From JBBRYW01 sp038237235 (GTDB lineage: Bacteria > Actinomycetota > Thermoleophilia > Gaiellales > Gaiellaceae): a DNA stretch of 7,480 bases. Positions within the stretch are counted from its first letter, which is position 1. Each line of letters begins with the position of its first letter. A program made the translations under genes and the position numbers. The notes beneath the pieces were generated by a model that ran no database searches, was not told where the DNA came from, and saw nothing but the letters and a program-made list of their open reading frames with translations. Below, piece after piece: positions 6,123-7,480 of this stretch. Where the stretch lies: assembly GCA_038237235.1 (NCBI GenBank), contig JBBRYW010000160.1, positions 1-7,480 on the forward strand. Reading direction: 5' to 3'.

Positions 6123-6373
6123 TTGAAGCCACACCGGCGATCGTCGCTCCAGTCCTGGCTCGAAGCCGCGGCCGCGTGGACCCCTGCTCCCACCGCGCGG
6201 CACGGCGCCGTGCTCGGGTCGCTCCTCTCCCAGACGGGAGCCTCGGCGGAGCTCGTCCCCGACGCGCATCTGGCTGCGCTCGCGATCGAGCACGGCCTCG
6301 CGCTCTCGCCTCCACCAACCGCGACTTCGCCCGCTTTCCAGGCTTACGCTGGGAGAATCCGCTGGCTCCGTAG
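6123..6373 (+). pseudogene. VapC-type PIN-domain ribonuclease remnant, truncated and frameshifted
   Basis: C-terminal part of a type II toxin of the VapC/PIN family. One frame gives WLEAAAAWTPAPTARHGAVLGSLL and VPDAHLAALAIEHGLAL, the latter holding the PIN acidic Asp. The protein continues in another frame as ASTNRDFARFPGLRWENPLAP and a stop at 6371-6373. The join needs removal of two bases in GCTCTCGCC near 6303-6313, which looks like a TC duplication. The N-terminal third, with the first catalytic Asp (DANxLLYA-type strand), is absent: the recognisable part starts beside the divergent FG-GAP promoter. The usual TDxDF reads TNRDF, losing a probable acidic residue. No VapB antitoxin gene precedes it. 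Non-functional as read. The first frame stays open to 6854, but nothing beyond 6312 in it looks like a protein family. Confidence 0.82.
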
Positions 6374-6492
6374 CGGCTCCGGAACATCGAGCGCCGCTCG
6401 GGCGTCCGCCGGGCCAGTCGACGCAGGCTCGTGTCGTCGACGCGTCCCGCTGACCGACGGCCGGATCATCGTCGAAGACGACTGCGAGCGAA

Positions 6493-6520
6493 AGCTCGGG
6501 CGGACGTTGCCGCCCGAGCT
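6493..6520 (-). terminator. Strong 11-bp hairpin, likely terminator of the minus-strand remnant
   Basis: AGCTCGGGCGG and its exact complement flank a six-base loop (ACGTTG on plus). On the minus strand the hairpin starts 21 bases after the TAG at 6542-6544 and is followed by TTT. Position and stability suit an intrinsic terminator with a short U-tract, as is common in high-GC genomes. The surrounding 6374-6541 holds no recognisable gene on either strand. Confidence 0.5.
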
Positions 6521-6541
6521 CGCGCTTCTACTCGAAGCCCG

Positions 6542-6982
6542 CTATGAGCCGTTCCGGGAGATCACGCGGGCCGGCCCGTACCACTGGCGGGAGTCCGTCG
6601 AGATTGACGACCTGGATCCAGTAACGGAGAGCCTTGCGCCTCGGCGCCGTGCGGTCCAGGTAGGAGTAGGTGCGGCCGCTCGCGCCCCGAGCTGGGACGT
6701 GCTTGCGGTCGACCCGCACGCGCCGGCCGCTGACCTCGCGGTAGACGTGGAAGCCGAGCGTGTCGAGCTCCGAGGCAGTGCGCCAGCGAGCGAGCACGCC
6801 GTTCGCCGCCGCGCGCTCAGGGAGCGGAATATCACGGCCACGGGCGCCGCGTAGGTGATCCGCACCAGCCCGTCGCCGGTCCGAACAGCTTGCACAGCGT
6901 GCCGCCGGCGGGCACAAGGCCCCGAGCTGCCGCCGCCAGAGGAAGGCGCCTGCGCTGCCGCAGACGCCGGAGACGCCGCCCG
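6542..6982 (-). pseudogene. Fragment of a C-terminal WRTASELDTLGF-type module, two compensating frame breaks
   Basis: Recognisable as the C-terminal module found at the end of many secreted bacterial proteins: LVRITYAAPVAVIFRSLSARR, then NGVLARWRTASELDTLGF, HVYRE, RRVRVDRKHVPA, YSYLDRTAPRR, LRYWIQVVNLDG, then SRQWYGPARV and a TAG at 6542-6544. First and last pieces share a frame; the middle (about 6595-6815) is in another. One base appears missing after SARR (near 6812) and one extra after NLDG (GGACTCC, near 6593). Upstream the frame is open to a TAA at 6983-6985 and reads as a Ser/Gly/Ala-rich linker (SSGGGSSG) with no start codon or domain. It is therefore the tail of a larger lost protein. 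The module is usually described as a sorting-like or fibronectin-like tail of unknown role. Confidence 0.65.
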
Positions 6983-7053
6983 TTACGGCCGCCTGTGTGG
7001 AGGCCACCCTGCCCGCCGACGCGCAGTATCGCGTCGATCGGGTCAGCCCACGC

Positions 7054-7359
7054 CTACCTCTCCTGGTGGGCGAGGAACGATCGCGCGTGCTCGAGCGCCC
7101 GTCCAGCGTGGCAGCCGCGTCTTCGGCGTCGAAGGACTCGCTCGGGTCGCCACCCGCCGGCAGCCCATTCGGGTAGCGGGTCGTTACGTAGTAGCGGTCG
7201 CTTCGCGACCTCGGCTCGTAGCTCTTCATACCCCTGAGCTCGCTCGGCGACGCGGGCGCCCAGCTCCGCGAGTGAGTGGCCGAGGACGACCCGCTCGCCG
7301 GCCGCATACAAGATCGCCTTCAGCGCCTTCTCGGCCGGGGCGTCCGGGACCGCAATCAC
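7054..7359 (-). pseudogene. HEPN-domain protein remnant, 5'-truncated with two frameshifts
   Basis: HEPN proteins are all-helical, often RNases or nucleotidyltransferase partners in toxin-antitoxin and defence modules. Pieces in order: APAEKALKAILYAAGERVVLGHSLAELGARV and YEELRAEVAK in one frame; then DRYYVTTRYPNGLPAGGDPSESFDAEDAAATLD in a second; then RALEHARSFLAHQER and TAG in the first again. The EKALKA, GHSL and YYxxTRYPN signatures are typical. The family's LDRYY at the first join suggests two bases lost near 7200; one base is lost near 7104. The first 30 or so residues, including the W..A..D helix that precedes AAEKALKA, are missing. The frame begins with a GTG that overlaps the clpB stop (GTGA). 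The RNase motif RxxxxH is not evident in what remains. No partner nucleotidyltransferase gene was found in the window. Confidence 0.8.
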
Positions 7360-7480
7360 GCCGCTACCCGCTCGTCCGCGTTCTCGAACGCGAGCTCCCC
7401 GTCGCGCACGTCGACGCGAACCGCGTCGCCGTCCTCGAACTCGCGCTCGAGCAGCTTCATGGCGAGCGGGTTCTCGATCA
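7356..7480 (-). CDS. clpB: ClpB/Hsp100 disaggregase, C-terminal 40 residues (partial)
   Basis: The frame runs in from the right edge and ends at TGA (7356-7358). It reads IENPLAMKLLEREFEDGDAVRVDV then RDGELAFENADERVAA, the end of the D2 small domain of ClpB-type AAA+ unfoldases. The family has R-x-IQ/(L)xxPLAxxLLxGxFxxGDTVxVD at this place. ClpB hexamers extract polypeptides from aggregates with DnaK; small heat-shock proteins such as the one at 1842 prime those aggregates. The C-terminus looks complete. With 40 residues, ClpC or another Clp ATPase is possible, but the DGDxVRVDV ending favours ClpB. Confidence 0.82.
   Translation of the reverse strand, partial: IENPLAMKLLEREFEDGDAVRVDVRDGELAFENADERVAA

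Noticed and set aside
6374..6854. Long plus-strand open frame continuing past the VapC remnant
   Set aside because: Beyond the PIN homology it matches no family. From 6542 it lies antisense to the WRTASELDTLGF module, whose minus-strand reading is far more convincing.
6896..7053. Nucleotidyltransferase (MNT) partner expected beside a HEPN gene
   Set aside because: No GSxxxG-x-DxD signature is visible in any frame; the stretch reads as low-complexity linker in the frame of the downstream remnant.

Overview
The window is GC-rich DNA with dense coding on both strands, frequent GTG/TTG starts and a style typical of deep-branching Actinobacteria. The best guess is class Thermoleophilia (Gaiellales/Solirubrobacterales). 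This rests on the form of the PASTA domain with its CVVP opening, the C-terminal WRTASELDTLGF module and the GYD protein. It is an inference from sequence style; no marker gene is present.

Layout. (1) 1-744, plus strand: the 3' three-quarters of a pseudouridine-5'-phosphate glycosidase gene (psuG). (2) 803-2262, minus strand: a compact three-gene run, read from right to left. It encodes a small heat-shock protein (Hsp20), a multi-pass membrane protein and a GYD-domain protein, and it converges on psuG. The conserved N-terminus of Hsp20 lies one base out of frame with the alpha-crystallin core. (3) 2333-4129, minus: an intact M3-family oligoendopeptidase F. (4) 4219-6084, minus: a large exported protein made of a signal peptide, seven FG-GAP blades with calcium-loop motifs, a run of 30 prolines and a C-terminal PASTA domain. 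(5) About 6123-7359: a graveyard of three broken genes. These are a 5'-truncated, frameshifted VapC/PIN nuclease on the plus strand, a frame-disrupted C-terminal module of the WRTASELDTLGF type on the minus strand followed by a strong hairpin, and a 5'-truncated, twice-frameshifted HEPN-domain protein on the minus strand. (6) 7356-7480, minus: the last 40 codons of a ClpB/Hsp100 disaggregase.

How the parts relate. ClpB at one end and Hsp20 in the middle are partner chaperones, so the neighbourhood has a protein quality-control flavour; PepF would add oligopeptide turnover. The FG-GAP/PASTA protein looks like a secreted or wall-associated beta-propeller, with the polyproline run as a stiff spacer and PASTA as a possible peptidoglycan anchor. 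The PIN and HEPN remnants are both RNase-toxin-type folds and suggest that toxin-antitoxin or defence-type cargo once sat between clpB and the propeller gene and has decayed. Frame disruptions are concentrated in 6300-7200, while the long genes elsewhere are clean. That pattern favours real decay over general sequencing error, with the Hsp20 frame break as the exception to check.

Remaining gaps are short: 745-802, 2263-2332, 4130-4218, 6085-6122, 6374-6541 and about 6983-7053. Beyond the hairpins and promoter-like sites listed, I recognise nothing in them. I found no RNA genes, CRISPR arrays or insertion sequences.
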